From contig WACJ01000550.1 of the NCBI GenBank assembly GCA_008973525.1, positions 868,001-932,000 of the forward strand: a stretch of DNA of 64,000 nt, written 5' to 3'. The position numbers were made by a program, and so were the translations under genes. A model generated the notes under the pieces. It did no database searches and had not been told where the DNA came from. It worked only from the letters and a program-made list of their open reading frames with translations. This DNA comes from Stenopsyche tienmushanensis (lineage: Eukaryota > Arthropoda > Insecta > Trichoptera > Stenopsychidae). This document shows, one piece after another, positions 20,032 to 32,125 of the stretch (position 1 is the stretch's first letter; the number at the start of each line of letters is the position of its first letter).

Positions 20032-22914
20032 CATCCCCAAATTATGAGCTGTTTCTTCTTTTATCCTACCATACACTGACTTTTAAATGGTCGAACAAAA
20101 ATTAACCCTTTACACTCGAGATAGAGAGATACATCAAAGATTCATGCTTTGATGGACGCCATAAGGACTTTAAAGAAGAACATTAGAGATAGTATCGAAA
20201 ATGAATATTTTATGTTATTAAAAATTTTCATCGTCATCGTTATATGACCATATATGACGCAGGGCCGTGTACTAAGTTACCTGTCCACTTACTCTTTTGT
20301 CCGAAATAGTTTCACAGCACTAAGAAAGGGCAAGTGTCATCGTCGAAATTTAGTATGTGATATTAAATACTTGATGGGGAAACAATTTATTTCCGTACTT
20401 TGTCCAAGTTTCTTTTGCTCTACCCGGCTCTCACCATCATGGAACAAATTATGAAGAACTTGAGGCTCCTTGGCGTTACAATCTTTGTTCCCTTTCCACG
20501 ACGAACAAAGTCAATTCACGGAAACTTTGCGAACTTTCTCGTTCTTCGTTTTGACATATTTCCTCCTGAAGTTTATGAGGGGAAATAAGGCGGTTAGCAG
20601 AAGATGCGCCGTATTAATGTGATTTATGTTTGGCTAAAAAAAGTTTAAATATTTATCTTTTTAAATAAATATAGCAAAAAACAAGGAGCGCTCTTTTATA
20701 TTTGTCGACTCCGAGACTTGGTTTTTTAATTTCGTATTTGAAGGGTTTTCCCGATGTAAATAAATTCAATAAAGGAAAAAGTTTTTATTTACCGACCTGG
20801 ACTTAAAAGTTCTGAACGATGCCAAGATTCACTTCAGATTTGTGTATTCTGATGATGCTGATAAAATAACGAGTAAAAAACGTTTAGTTTTTTAAAAAAC
20901 ATGAATATAAAGTTTTGGTTCATTACATAATATCATGGCAAAACAAGTTTTATTACAGCTTTATTTTATTTAGGAATATTTATGAGAATTGCATTATTCA
21001 TACGAGCATATGTTGTATGCTGTAAACAGGGCATTTAATGAAGTCACACACTCAAATATTGGTATTCCACTGGTAAGTAAATCTATTTTTAACTTTAAAC
21101 GTTATTTTTTTGTTTCAAAATGGCAAAAAGGAAAATGACTGTTTGATACTGAAATCGCAAAGCACAGAGATGCTAACCTGACCTGTTGGTCCCAACGGAT
21201 TTGTAAGGTTGGCATCCAGCTGTCATTTTTTTTTCAATACGTTTACGTATATATATTATACATAGTAATTGGAATATTTACATATAATATAAAAATCATC
21301 TCTAGGCAACTTTTTATTCAGCACGAGAGAGAAAGAGAGAGAATTGGCTGCGAGAAGGACGTTCTTTCGTAGCCAAGGCCAACCGAGGACTCCTCTTCGA
21401 TTCCCACCACGGTGCACACGCAAAAAGCGATCGATCGGTAAATGCAGGTGCAATGTCCCCGTAGCGCCACAGAAGATGGTGCTGTTAAAATAGCACATTG
21501 CACCTAAAGAGAGACGGAAGATGTCGCTGTTAATCTGATGCTAAATCGCATACGCAAAAAGTGAAGTGAAAAAAAATGCCCTAGCTTCATTGACTGAAAA
21601 AATATTGAAGAGAGATGTTGAGATCGAAGGATCTTCAATCGAAGGGTGCGTTGATGGTCCATGAGGCAAGTAAGCTTAAGAACAGCATGTCCAGTAGAAA
21701 TAGAAATTTACCACAAGAAGGGCTAAAGCCACTATATAAAGAACGACATCTAATTTAAGTGTTTTTGCGGCCCATTTAAACTTAAACTATTTTTATTTAG
21801 GCTCATGTTAGCTATTGAGTTTGACACTTCTACATTCAGCATTTCAATTTTTAAGCAACTCATCACAGTTTAACAAACAGTGTTCTATATATAATATATA
21901 GATCAATGGGCAATTAAATTAACAACACTATGATCAGTATTTTATTGGGGCTGTTATTTAGCTTTGCCAAGTCATTTCAATTAAGTTTTTATGGTTATTT
22001 GCTTGTTAATGTATGACGGCTTTGGGTTTTGTCAGCCTGTCATCCTTGCTTGCTTTAATGGATCTTTGATGAATTTCAAAGTGGAACATGCTGTGTATAT
22101 TTTTTATGACATTTGATAATTACGTTCGTAACTATACCACTAAACATCACTTTTTGCTTCAAATTATTTATACACTTCCTGCTTTGTTAAATAAGATCAA
22201 TTTGTTTTATTAATTGAATTAATATCAATTGTAAACAGGATTTTTGCACATGGAACAATTTTTTTCAGCTAAATATAAGGTAGTCATGCTGTCATTATTA
22301 TAAATTAGAACAGAATGCTTCCTATACCTTATCAACAGAGAAATAATCTGACACATAACAAAAATTAAGTGTATAAATTATGTGGTAACATTTGATTTGA
22401 TATTTTATCTCGTATTTCGTATAGAACGCCATCTCAATGTAATACAGTCTTTTACAACCAAGCAACCGATCTCATTTTTTACTTTCGACACTTTTATACT
22501 TGTGTATAAACTTTTTGTCGAGTTTAATTTCTGTCTAAAGTAGAATCGATAAATTATTTTCGCAATTCTATTTCGTGGCCTCTTGCCGGTCGAAAAGTAA
22601 GTTTAAATTGAATTACGAAAGAAACGTTAGCTATTTGAGAATCTCTAACAGGAAACGTGAGTTTCGAACTATTCCCTGGGAAATCCTCACGGGTGAGCAT
22701 GTACATGACCAAAGTTTACAGACAATATCTACTAAATTATTATTTCTCTACTTATTCGTCCGGTTGTCAGAAGTGGGTGGAGGTTATTAATAAGTCTACA
22801 GTTTCGGTTTGGAAACGAATCTGAAAATTTATCGCCGCTAATGTGCTTCGAACAGTATTTCGACATAAAGTACATCATATTACATGAAATTGTTCCATTT
22901 AAATCAATATTTTA
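20032..22914. other. Noncoding with repeat fragments
   Basis: 20105-20190 shares a tail segment with the SINE at 31716 (CATAAGGACTTTAAAGA). A foldback occurs at 21165-21222 (GATGCTAACCT/AAGGTTGGCATC) in sequence related to 5040-5130. A hairpin repeat is at 21415-21535. ORFs at 20254-20588 and 21256-21503 show no protein motif. The remainder is AT-rich with nothing recognised. Confidence 0.4.
21415..21535. repeat. Dispersed hairpin repeat, copy 1
   Basis: The arms AGGTGCAATGT (21446-21456) and ACATTGCACCT (21495-21505) are perfect 11-bp inverted repeats around CCCCGTAGCGCCAC and a GATGGTGCTGTTAAAATAG loop. They are followed by AGAGAGACGGAAGATGTC. The same arrangement recurs at 32010-32120. 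It may be the core of a very short MITE; no target duplication could be fixed. Confidence 0.7.
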
Positions 22915-23297
22915 CAGCAGACCTGCGGTAATCCGGCCCCAGTCTAATCCGACATACAAATATAGTGCATATGTACAGCAAAGATTCGTCAATGTAAAAA
23001 TATGCAAAAGTGTGATTCTGGATTTTAGTCAAAAATTCATCTTCACCATTGATTGTAGACCAGGCAAAAAGTAAACATTTAAGAAAGCTAAACATCCAAA
23101 TGTGTGTTTATGACGTTAATTATTTAATATAAATTTTGTATTATCTATTTATATCTTATCATTTTCATAATTTTTCAGATTACAAGCACTCCTTTCCAAA
23201 AAGTTCCGGACTATAAGGGGTCGGGAACAGTACTCTATAGTCCGACAAATCCGACACTGTCTTGTAAAGCGTTTGTCGAATTACTGCGGGTCTACTG
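22915..23297. mobile_element. pogo/Tigger-type MITE
   Basis: The ends CAGCAGACCTGCGGTAATCC and TTACTGCGGGTCTACTG are imperfect inverted repeats of the CAGTAGACCCGCRGTAATYCG type. TA dinucleotides flank both sides (22913-22914, 23298-23299), the target duplication of this superfamily. 383 bp, with internal TCCGAC/GTCCGAC sub-repeats. Short frames cross it, but none is a transposase. Confidence 0.85.
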
Positions 23298-24692
23298 TAT
23301 ACAAGGAAATATTTTCGATAGTTATTTTTTTATTTTGACTTTAATCGATAATTTTGATTTTTATGAGAGATTATCAACCAGAACTAACAGTAGATTAGGT
23401 CATATAAATAATTGAAGGAATTATATTTTATCACCTACAATATGATGTGATGAATTTATGGAAGCTGTGGAAATGAGTGCCACTTGATCTACTGCAGATT
23501 ATGTTCGAGTATTAAATTAATACTTAAACAAGAATATCAAGTTGAAATTAAAGCATTTACACGAACTATTGATGAAATTTTAAATACTAATTTTACTGAA
23601 AGACATTAATCGATGAAAATATGTAATTTTGCAAGTAAATTGTCGCCTGTAAAAACATGTGCGAACTTAAAGAATGACAATTTTTATTGTAATAAAAAAT
23701 AGTTCATTTGTATTGGACAATAAAGATATTCATCGATGGGTCCTTGTAAAATATTGCTCGACATATGTATGTTGGAATTTTATTGCTATGTCTTTTATAT
23801 GGGGTATTTTGATGGGTCAAAACGCATTAGGACTTTCCCCCATATATGCGTATGGGAAATGTGTTTTCGATTTAGAAAACGATTTCTGGAAATACAGCAT
23901 TTTCGCAAATCGAAGGGACGGAAATTTATATATATATGTATATGCACGAACTTATTGAATCAAACCCCGAATTACCGAAAATGTAAATTCTTCATAGAAA
24001 TAAGCAAGTCTTTATTATTTTATAATGAGTTTGTTTTTGGTTGAACAACGCAGGTGGAATAACGTATTAAGGATTTTCCTTTTTTCAAATGTCTTTCTAA
24101 GAAAATTATTTTCGTAACAATTCTTATCATTATTTTCAACCTCCTTTAAATAGATCCCACAGAAAAAATATATTGGGAATTATAGAGGGAGGGGAATATT
24201 TAATTGGAACATTTTCATAATTAGATTTTGGCTTAATGAATATTCGATTTACATCAATCTATAAATTCATTTTATTTCACCAATTATTAATCCGTATGAT
24301 GTGCTTTTGATTACTGTGACTGTGCTTCAATAGCTGAAAAAAGTATCACAACTTAAAACGAATCACTATTTCAATACATCACTAAATACATAAGAGTAGC
24401 GTTTTGAAAAGAAACATGGCCTAGGGGTTGCTAAAGTCCTTTGTGTCAAATAATGAAGCTTTTTCTTTATGTACTTCTGCAAACAACCCATTCCAGTATC
24501 CAGTTACATTTTTTATTCAAAAATGAAACAGCATCAGAGCTACCCTCCACTATAGAGCAGCAAGGCGACACCAAATTCTTTTTTTTAAAGGAAACACATC
24601 ATACTATGAGAACCAAACATTATGGACTATATTTTTCAAGCAAATTTAAAACATCGTCTATTTTTTAAATGTTTTTCTTCTATTTCATAAAC
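23298..24692. other. Noncoding stretch
   Basis: Nothing I can call. The frames at 23674-24044 overlap each other and have no motif. A 53-codon open stretch at about 23455-23610 with a CGNECHLIYCRLC cluster caught my eye, but it lacks a start, splice sites and a domain. The rest is AT-rich. Confidence 0.3.
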
Positions 24693-24795
24693 CAGTGGCT
24701 CTCAACGGGTACACCGCGAGCTTATTGCAAGTGCACCGCTACTTTTTCCCATGATCAAAAGTGCACCGTGACTTCAAAAAGGTTGACAACCACTT
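24693..24795. mobile_element. Very short hAT-type MITE (103 bp)
   Basis: The left end CAGTGGCTCTCAACGGGT and the right end AAAAAGGTTGACAACCACTT are imperfect inverted repeats. The flanks TCATAAAC (24685-24692) and TAATAAAC (24796-24803) match at seven of eight bases. The interior repeats a GTGCACCG motif three times. Noncoding. Confidence 0.8.
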
Positions 24796-24803
24796 TAATA
24801 AAC

Positions 24804-26038
24804 AATTAAGATGGAATGCTTAAATTTGGTTGACACCATCAATATGCACGGTTATATTTTAGCACCAGTGTTAAAAAATAATATTATAAATAAAATTTAC
24901 TTCATGTAGAGTGAGGGATGATAGTTTGATAAGTATAGCGTTCAATAAACATTTATATCGGCGGGAGAGGGTGAATTGGATAAAGGGAAGAGTATTTATA
25001 TCATGCCATCGATCGACGGATTGTATAGAGAACAGACAGACATACAATTTCAAATGAATAGAATGTTTTATTTATTGTATTCAATGATTTTAAATGTGTT
25101 GTTCAAATTTTAAGGTTGTTTTATTACATATATCGCAGATTTGTTCCGAAAAGAATTTCAAAGGCAAGATTAATGCAAAACAAGGCCAACAATTCAATCA
25201 TAATTATGCTAAATGGTACAAACACACCGTCTAATAAGGGGAGGATTTCATTTTCAGCTGGAATTCGATTTGCAAACTAATAGTATCATATTAAAGCTGA
25301 GATTGTGGCTTACATGTAAAAACGTATATATACATTGTTAAATGGACTATCCTTCGATTTTAGAGGTTTCAAATGACTTCAAGCAACATATCCTTTGATG
25401 CCATCTGATTTGATTGAAATTATCGATAGAGTAATCTCCTAAAGACTTCTAATCCTTCTTCAATAGAGGAATTATCATTATGGTGAAAGATGGAGAGTTA
25501 AGCCATCTGTTGGAGAAGGTCGCAGGTGTTTCAGTTTGGCTTTATTTGATTACGTGACACAGAATTTGCTTCTGAGCCGATATAATATTGGCATTTGTAT
25601 TTTTAAAGTTGTGTTAATCATTATTTTTAATTAAATTTTTAGAAAGTTATTAGCAACCAAATATACATAAGGATGATATCAATATAATGAATTTCAATTA
25701 TCCACTGTTTCTTGTTGTTATCTTTAGGTAATTCAATGATTAAACGGTCGAACTACTAACTCGATTGTCATGGGTTCAAATTTACATATTTTTAAAACAC
25801 ATATTCGCTATGAAAAACCATGGAAAAATGGTTGAAAAAAAGGGTAAAGTATATACATATAATATTTGAATTTGCAAATATTTTTTTTGCTCTACAAAAC
25901 CATCTACTTTAAAGATCGAATTAATTAATTTTCATGCTTTTGAAATTGAATTTTCGGGAGGCAAAAAAAAAATCATTTTTGATATCTGCTCTATTTTGCC
26001 TTTCGTCGTGATCAATAAGCCATGGAAGCGGAAGAGTA
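24804..26038. other. AT-rich noncoding stretch, one tRNA-like fragment
   Basis: 25734-25790 contains AATGATTAAACGG followed, about 30 bases later, by GGGTTCAAATT. This has the look of A- and B-boxes of a tRNA-derived SINE head, but it does not fold into a tRNA that I can defend. Nothing else is recognised. Confidence 0.3.
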
Positions 26039-26050
26039 GACTATAGCTTC

Positions 26051-27226
26051 GGACCCACCCTGTGGAACGCAATGTATGATGGCTTATTGAGGACACCGCT
26101 CATGGAGGGCGCCAAAATGGTCGCCTTCGCTGACGACGTCGCAATACTAGTCACCGCCAAAACGGAGTACCTCGAAATAATCTGCGAAGACACGCTAAGG
26201 AGGGTCAGGAACTGGTTGACGGGGGCTGGACTGCAGCTCGCCGCCCAGAAGACTGAGGTCATCTTCTTTACCAGGCGAAGAAAGCTTGCGCCCCCACCTC
26301 TGAGTATCGAGAACTGTGAGATCAAGTTCTCAAGATCCATCCGTTACTTGGGGGTGGAAATTGACGATAAGCTCCGTTTTGTTACACATACGGAGAAGGC
26401 CGCAACAAAGGCGGCTAGTATTGCGGAAGGTCTAGCTAGGTTGATGCCTAGCATCGGTGGCCCTAAGACAAACCGTCGAAGACTATATAACGAGGTGGTG
26501 CACTCGGTACTATTGTACGGAGCTCCAATATGGGCCGAGGCACTACACTTCGAAAGGGCCAGGCTCAATCTGGTTAGAGTACAAAGGAGAAGCGCGATCA
26601 GAGTCGCAACAGCATATCGCACAGTGTCAGAAGACGCAGTCCTGGCACTGACTGCCATTCCGCCAATCGACCTGCTCGCAAAAGAAAGGAAAGCTATACG
26701 CACCGGGGAAACCAGGCAAAGAGCTAGGCAGTCCACCATGGTGGAATGGCAGTCCCGATGGGACAGCTCCACCAAAGGTCGATGGACCCATCGGCTCATC
26801 CCTGACCTTAAGCCCTGGACAGCTAGGAAACACGGTCAGCTGTGCTACCACCTTACCCAGGCACTCACTGGGCATGGCTGCTTTGGTAGCTACCTGCACA
26901 GGATTCAAAAAGAGGCCGGTCCGAATTGTCACCACTGTGGAGCGGAGCTGGACGATGCCGCGCACACGCTATTCGACTGCCCGGCTTGGAGCACAGAGAG
27001 GGACACACTGCGGGAGGAGCTTGAAGTCAATTCACTCACTCCCAGCAACATGGTCCCTACGATGCTAACCAATGCCAGGGCATGGAACGCGTTGTCCAGA
27101 TACGTCGCGAGCGTTATGCTGCAGAAGGAGGATGCTGAACGACTGAGACGTCGGACACGCACCGAAGCATCCTCCTCCTCCTCAACCCATGAGCGAGAAA
27201 ACCCAGCAGAGATATATCAAGAATAG
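26051..27226 (+). CDS. R1-type reverse transcriptase C-terminal part with CCHC end
   Basis: An uninterrupted frame of about 391 codons (first Met at 26072). It opens at GPTLWNAMYDGLL, has the catalytic FADDVAIL box (residues ~24-31 from that Met), then LQLAAQKTEVIFF and IRYLGVEID of the palm/thumb, LLYGAPIWAEAL, and a C-terminal zinc knuckle CHHCGAELDDAAHTLFDC near residues 290-307. This order is that of R1/TRAS-clade LINE ORF2 proteins, normally about 1000 residues; the endonuclease and fingers are absent. The intact frame suggests a fairly young insertion, although the target duplication has diverged. It cannot act alone in cis. Confidence 0.92.
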   Translation, partial: GPTLWNAMYDGLLRTPLMEGAKMVAFADDVAILVTAKTEYLEIICEDTLRRVRNWLTGAGLQLAAQKTEVIFFTRRRKLAPPPLSIENCEIKFSRSIRYLGVEIDDKLRFVTHTEKAATKAASIAEGLARLMPSIGGPKTNRRRLYNEVVHSVLLYGAPIWAEALHFERARLNLVRVQRRSAIRVATAYRTVSEDAVLALTAIPPIDLLAKERKAIRTGETRQRARQSTMVEWQSRWDSSTKGRWTHRLIPDLKPWTARKHGQLCYHLTQALTGHGCFGSYLHRIQKEAGPNCHHCGAELDDAAHTLFDCPAWSTERDTLREELEVNSLTPSNMVPTMLTNARAWNALSRYVASVMLQKEDAERLRRRTRTEASSSSSTHERENPAEIYQE

Positions 27227-27469
27227 AAGAACCGCGAAGAATTCACGTTAACACGAGGCCCTAGAGGGACACGTACCGCCACCCTAGAGCAATACTTCGC
27301 GGTAGCCGGGTGGCGGCGGAACCGGAGGAGGGGTTTAGTGAGTCTGGCGATTCTCAGTCAAATACTAGCGAGACGCATTACCAATGCTTAGTCAAACCTC
27401 ACACTACCTCAGAAGAAGGTGTCTTCTTGAAGATTCCCCTCCTTCGAAAAAAAAAAAAAAAAAAAAAAA
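26053..27469 (+). mobile_element. R1-clade non-LTR retrotransposon, 5' truncated
   Basis: The right end is a run of 23 A (27447-27469). The left end begins inside the reverse transcriptase at GPTLWN, a usual outcome of aborted reverse transcription. The flanks GACTATAGCTTCGG (26039-26052) and GACTTTAGCTCCGA (27470-27483) match at 11 of the first 13 bases, so they look like a diverged target duplication. The composition is far more GC-rich than the surroundings. The 3' UTR runs from 27227 to 27446. Confidence 0.92.
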
Positions 27470-27489
27470 GACTTTAGCTCCGAGGATCG

Positions 27490-27690
27490 CTTAAGAATGA
27501 TTTTCCAAGTTCAGAAATGGCAATTTCGACCTTGGTGATGCACTTTGCTTAGGTCGACCTACCTACTTCGACGAAGACATTTCTGATGGAAGATGGTCAT
27601 CAAACGACACAAGAATCGACCGAAAAAATGGGCTGTATGGCGATCTCTATGAAGTTTATAATTCAGAAAGGATGTTCAGATTTTAAATGA
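27490..27690 (+). pseudogene. Mariner transposase N-terminal fragment
   Basis: Directly after the LINE, the + strand reads FSKFRNGNFDLGDALC, LGRPTYFDEDI and then a diverged tail to a stop near 27686. The WFxxFRxGxFxLxDxxRSGRP(T/S)xFDE pattern is the linker between the two helix-turn-helix motifs of mariner transposases. Only this part is left. The LINE probably inserted into or next to this older mariner. Confidence 0.6.
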
Positions 27691-30224
27691 AATACGATAA
27701 AGATTTAGATTCAGATCTTATACAATTTAGAACCATTGAAAAAGCAAATAATTTTTCTTGTAGGGTTCATCGGCCTACTGGGATTTCTTCCTGTCGAGTC
27801 TATCCGCCCCTATACAACTTTATTTGAAGAAAAATTGGAATATGCTTGACAGCCAATACAACTTGTACCATTATTGTATATGGAAGTTTAAGCGATTCTT
27901 TTAATAATTAAGGAAAAATACTATATATATTGTAGTTTAATTATTAGGAGGGACAACGTCTTTTGATTTATTTGTAAAGTAGTGATAGTAAGTGTAGCAT
28001 AAATTTTCCCAGAAGATTTGGGTGTGGAGTGTGACGGCAGGTTGACAATAGAGCATGAAGGCATTAAGCATAATATTGACGTTGATTCAAAACTGTTTAA
28101 ATTATTCAGAAGGGCCCACAATAATTAAGACCATTTCACACGTACATAATTCAAATTCCCACTTGCTCGTGGAAAAGCGCCTCGGGACCAAACTCGACAG
28201 GTTTTGTCAGCTCTTCTCTCCACAATGCAGATTATCCCACCAACGCTAATTTACATTTAATCTCCAACATTAACCCAATACGTTTAAAGCACGACTTCCA
28301 ACAAATATATCAAGGAAGCCTTCTTTTTAATCTGATTACTTTTGACATTTTATCCACACGGGGAGGGAAATCTCAGAAATGTATAAATCCTTTGAATATT
28401 GATAGCAAAGCTTAAAATGTGCCATCGAGCTCCTTTTGAACTATTTGGAATATCAAATTAATGCCCCATAGCTTAAGCTCTCTTACGCGATAAGACTATA
28501 TGGTTGCTATAAAAAACCTAATCCGAAATTAACTTTAGCACGATAAGGATATTTTCGGCATACTTGTGCTTTAAAAATGTAGGTAAAAATATGCTGCAAT
28601 CGATCATAAATATTTTTAATCACAAATGATGGTTAAATGAAGGTATCTGGATTTAGGATGTTTAAATATAATATCATGTCAAATTCAATTAGAAACATAA
28701 CAGAATAAAAGGCATTTTACAATACTCATGATAATGGATTTGAAAATTATTCATATAATTGCGTAGATTTTACTTAGTCGAATTTCTAAAAAACCAATTT
28801 TTCATATTATAATTATGTCACGTTGCCCTGCAAAAATGGATAGAATTATTTGTACGAGAATTTTGTGTACTTGAAATATACAAGCTGTTGCTAAACAAAT
28901 CATTGGATGAAGCTGGTGTTAAAATACAATAAAAACTAAATCAATAACTGATAAACCATAGACTAGAAGATTTTCAAAGTCTGATGTTAGTCGATACACA
29001 AAGCAACGACGATGAAAGTCAAACAATCATCCTTTGTGTGGGATCTGGATCCCTTGGGAATGGTTTTAAGGTACGATATTTGAATTCCTTATCGCTTGTC
29101 AGCTGTCAATCTAATGGACCATGTCAACAAGTGTTGCCTTGAGTGCAAGACGAAAACATCAATCCTTTTCACACGAATTAGGGATGATATAAAATTGGAT
29201 AGAATAACTAAAGTATGTTAAAAATATTGAACAATACAATCATTCATAATTAAATATAATCAAAGCTATTTCTATATTTGATAGCAAATAAAGTGCAGTC
29301 AAAATATGTATTACAATTTCAATTCTATGTAGTGTTTAATCAGTAAGAATATCATTCCTATATAGTAAAAAAAAAATGATCAGATTTAGCATATAAGAGA
29401 TTAAATAATCTTCGGTTATTTTTCAGCAATCTGGCAGCAAACAACACCGCGTTAATTCTTTTAATCATCAATCGATCCAGCTCTTGGTTTCTCTGGAGTA
29501 AAATTGAATTTGCATAACGGAACTAATTTAGACAATTGCATTTCAGGAAATGGGAATACCTTCTCAAATATTTATACATCGGTAGAGTTTTACGAGTTTG
29601 CTCGCAAAATGTACCAACGATGTTTTGGTAATGGAAAGTGTCTGTTTTAGTGCAAATACTTTATTAATGCACTTCAAAGCCAATTATGTTGGGAAGCCAC
29701 TTTAAAATGGCTTAAAATTATTTAATCTGTGAATACTCTTAATATATTTGAATAGAAATTTATTCTCTATGAATATGCTGAAACGATTTCATAAATGGCT
29801 ATAAAAATAATCTAGCATCATTCGATTTTTATTTTTTATTGTACTTTTTTTGTCTTTCCCTGTTAATTATGATTATTTTCAATTATCTGGATTTTCGTTA
29901 TCCGGATTGTTTTCATTACTAATTAGTTCCGGATAATCGAGATTTTACTGTATTTTCTACTTCAATTTATTTTAATAATTCAACAGTTTTGAGGTCTTAT
30001 TTTTAGCAGTCATTATACCAAATATTGAGTCTAACAGCTTTCATCTATCCATTAAGTTTAACATTTAGTATGCGCTTAAGCTATCTTCCTTGAGATACTC
30101 TAACCACCTTAGACAATAAATTTGGAGTAAAAATTTAAAATATACCTCATTGATGAATATTTCTTTGATTGCATATAAAGGAAGATTCATATTATTTTAA
30201 GCAAGTAATCAATTTATTTATCTT
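27691..30224. other. AT-rich noncoding stretch
   Basis: No gene recognised. A palindromic segment at 29885-29955 (ATCTGGATTTTCGTTATCCGG ... CCGGATAATCGAGATTTTACTG, shown in part) resembles one end of a pogo-type MITE and is similar to 5169-5189. A frame after TTATTTTTCAG at 29427 reads QSGSKQHRVNSFNHQSI and stops; no partner exon was found. ORFs at 27921-28249 on both strands show no motif. Confidence 0.3.
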
Positions 30225-30445
30225 CTTCTAATATATACAAATGAATTGGGTTTTGTTCGTTAGAAACGTGCTGCCATACCGTTCAACGGATTGCAATAAA
30301 ATTTCGTTCACTTATTGCTAAAGATTCCGTGAGTAACATTAGCATAATAATACTATATAAAAATCAATGTTTGTTTGTCCGTATTTAATGCGCTGCCATA
30401 CCGTTCATTCGATTGCGATAAAACTTTGTCAACTTATTGTTTGCA
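30225..30445 (+). repeat. Two adjacent Helitron 5'-end copies
   Basis: Two head-to-tail segments (about 30227-30310 and 30348-30445) each begin near TCTAATATATA/CTATATAAAAATCAATG and continue with GCTGCCATACCGTTCA, CGATTGCGATAAAACTTTGT and CTTATTG. They match 44687-44807 (reverse) and the 5' end of the Helitron at 1430-1566. They are probably short non-autonomous Helitrons or truncated ends; the 3' hairpin/CTRR end was not located. Confidence 0.55.
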
Positions 30446-31715
30446 CTTCGATTGATAAACGATACATTTAACAACTTATTAAATTATTAATACATTTTAT
30501 CATTATTGACCATTTATATTTGATCGATAAAGTCTTATAGAATTTCTTTAGAAAGTCTTTAGAAAATCTGAAAAAAAAATTATAGAATTAAAAAAAAGAT
30601 TATTCTTACGGCTGAAAAGGCTTTCTTTTCATGAAACGACACTCGTAAAATTGTGCGTTGTTAACATTTTAAGATCTCATTTCGCTTTTATTTCGATTAA
30701 AATTACAAAGGGGTGAAGCTCATTTTTTAGCATTGCTTTAAAATTATACCACCAGGGACGAAAATCATAAGTCAAATTGGATTAATAAAACATTCGCGTC
30801 CATTCGATTTTATGCCATTTTGAAAATAATATGAATACATTTTTCAACGGCAGCGGTTTAAATTGCATCATTCGGCGTCGAGGAAATCTCTTGTGGAAAA
30901 TTTGATGTACATTTTAAATTATTTGAAACTAGCTGGATAACGTTAAAATCAATTTGAATAAAATGCCTTTGAATATTGCGTTTTATTCCGCCTAAAATTT
31001 TTATTTATCATAATTTATTGGAGCATTATCAGATCTGTGTGAATGAAATTTGAATATTGAATACACCTGGGAAGTTGCACACTCGCTGAGGTGTGAATAA
31101 AATTTTATTTACTTAGGAACGGTACCGACTTATCGTATTAACTTTGTTAAGTTAATTTCCTCTCAATGCACAAATTTATCGTTCGTCCATGACTGAGTTC
31201 ATTTATAAAATATGGCTTATAATATTCGAAGTTAGTCCTGTCTTTCTCCAAGATGAGTGCTTTTATTCAACAACTAACTGCTTTCTAGAAATTAAATCTT
31301 ATTTTATTGTATTAAAATGAAGTTGAAATACAAAAAACGTAGATATTTATTACACAACCCTTAACCACAACTATACAAAATTGCTGTTTATTATTTAAGA
31401 AAATACTTATTTATATCGAGTGGACCATAAGTTTTTGCGCTTTTGAAATAACCATAAAAAATAGATTGTATTTAAATAAACGTTTATTTATAAGAACAAA
31501 AATACCATGAAATTCTTAAAAAAAATATTGTCAACACAAAATTTGACATATTTAACACAGTAAAAGTTTTTTTTTTAAGAAACTCAATGCGATATAAAAT
31601 GAATATTATTTACAGATTTCTAACCTCTTTGACATCACCAAATCAATTGTCACTATGAAACATTCATAATAACCAGGCCATCGTTTGAAAACAAACTGAG
31701 CTAATTAGTATCCAA
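30446..31715. other. AT-rich noncoding stretch
   Basis: I see no element or exon here. There are A- and T-rich runs (30566-30600, 31560-31580) and no long open frames. Confidence 0.3.
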
Positions 31716-31975
31716 ATGTTGGTATAGTGGATTAGCACCTGGACTCTTGATTCCTGGACCTGGACTCTTGACTCACTCATAGATTCTCTCCTCTCCTACC
31801 TTTTCAAATAATCGTATCCTTAATTTACCCCGTGTGGAAGGCAACGGAAAACCACCACATTTAATTATATCCCAAGTAAGATCTCCTATGGAGATCCCCT
31901 ATATCCGACATCGGATATGACACATCAAGATTCATACTTTGATAGAAATCATAAGGACTTTAAAGACAAGGATCT
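31716..31975 (+). mobile_element. tRNA-headed SINE, probably near full length
   Basis: The head has a TGGTATAGTGGATTAGCACC A-box-like segment and a duplicated CTGGACTCTTGA stretch where the B-box is expected, so the promoter is damaged. The body contains GTGGAAGGCAACGGAAAACC, a sequence common in arthropod SINE/RTE bodies. The tail TCATACTTTGATAG...CATAAGGACTTTAAAGA recurs at 20130-20175. A run of nine or more G follows at 31977. Target duplication not found. Confidence 0.55.
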
Positions 31976-32009
31976 GGGGGGGGGGGAGTTCCGGGGCAGG
32001 TAAGCGCAA

Positions 32010-32120
32010 GAAGCGATCCGACGATATGTAGGTGCAATGTCCCCGTAGGGCCACAAGAGATGGCGCTGTTAAAATAACATATTGCACCTGAAGAGAGACG
32101 GAAGATGTCACTGTTAGCTA
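32010..32120. repeat. Dispersed hairpin repeat, copy 2
   Basis: The arms AGGTGCAATGT (32030-32040) and ATATTGCACCT (32079-32089) enclose the same CCCCGTAGGGCCAC and CTGTTAAAATAAC core as copy 1 at 21415-21535, followed by the same AGAGAGACGGAAGATGTC. It sits about 35 bases after the SINE tail, as a SINE-tail fragment also precedes copy 1 at a distance, so the two may share an origin. Confidence 0.65.
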
Positions 32121-32125
32121 AATCT

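Noticed and set aside
23455..23610. 53-codon open stretch with NECHLIYCRLC, reminiscent of a zinc-binding domain
   Set aside because: No start, no acceptor, no donor, too short, and the remaining zinc ligands cannot be identified.
25734..25790. tRNA gene candidate with GGGTTCAAATT
   Set aside because: No acceptor-stem pairing or anticodon arm that I can defend; at most a SINE head relic.
29427..29520. Possible terminal exon QSGSKQHRVNSFNHQSI after TTATTTTTCAG
   Set aside because: No upstream exon and no poly(A) signal nearby; such segments are expected by chance.
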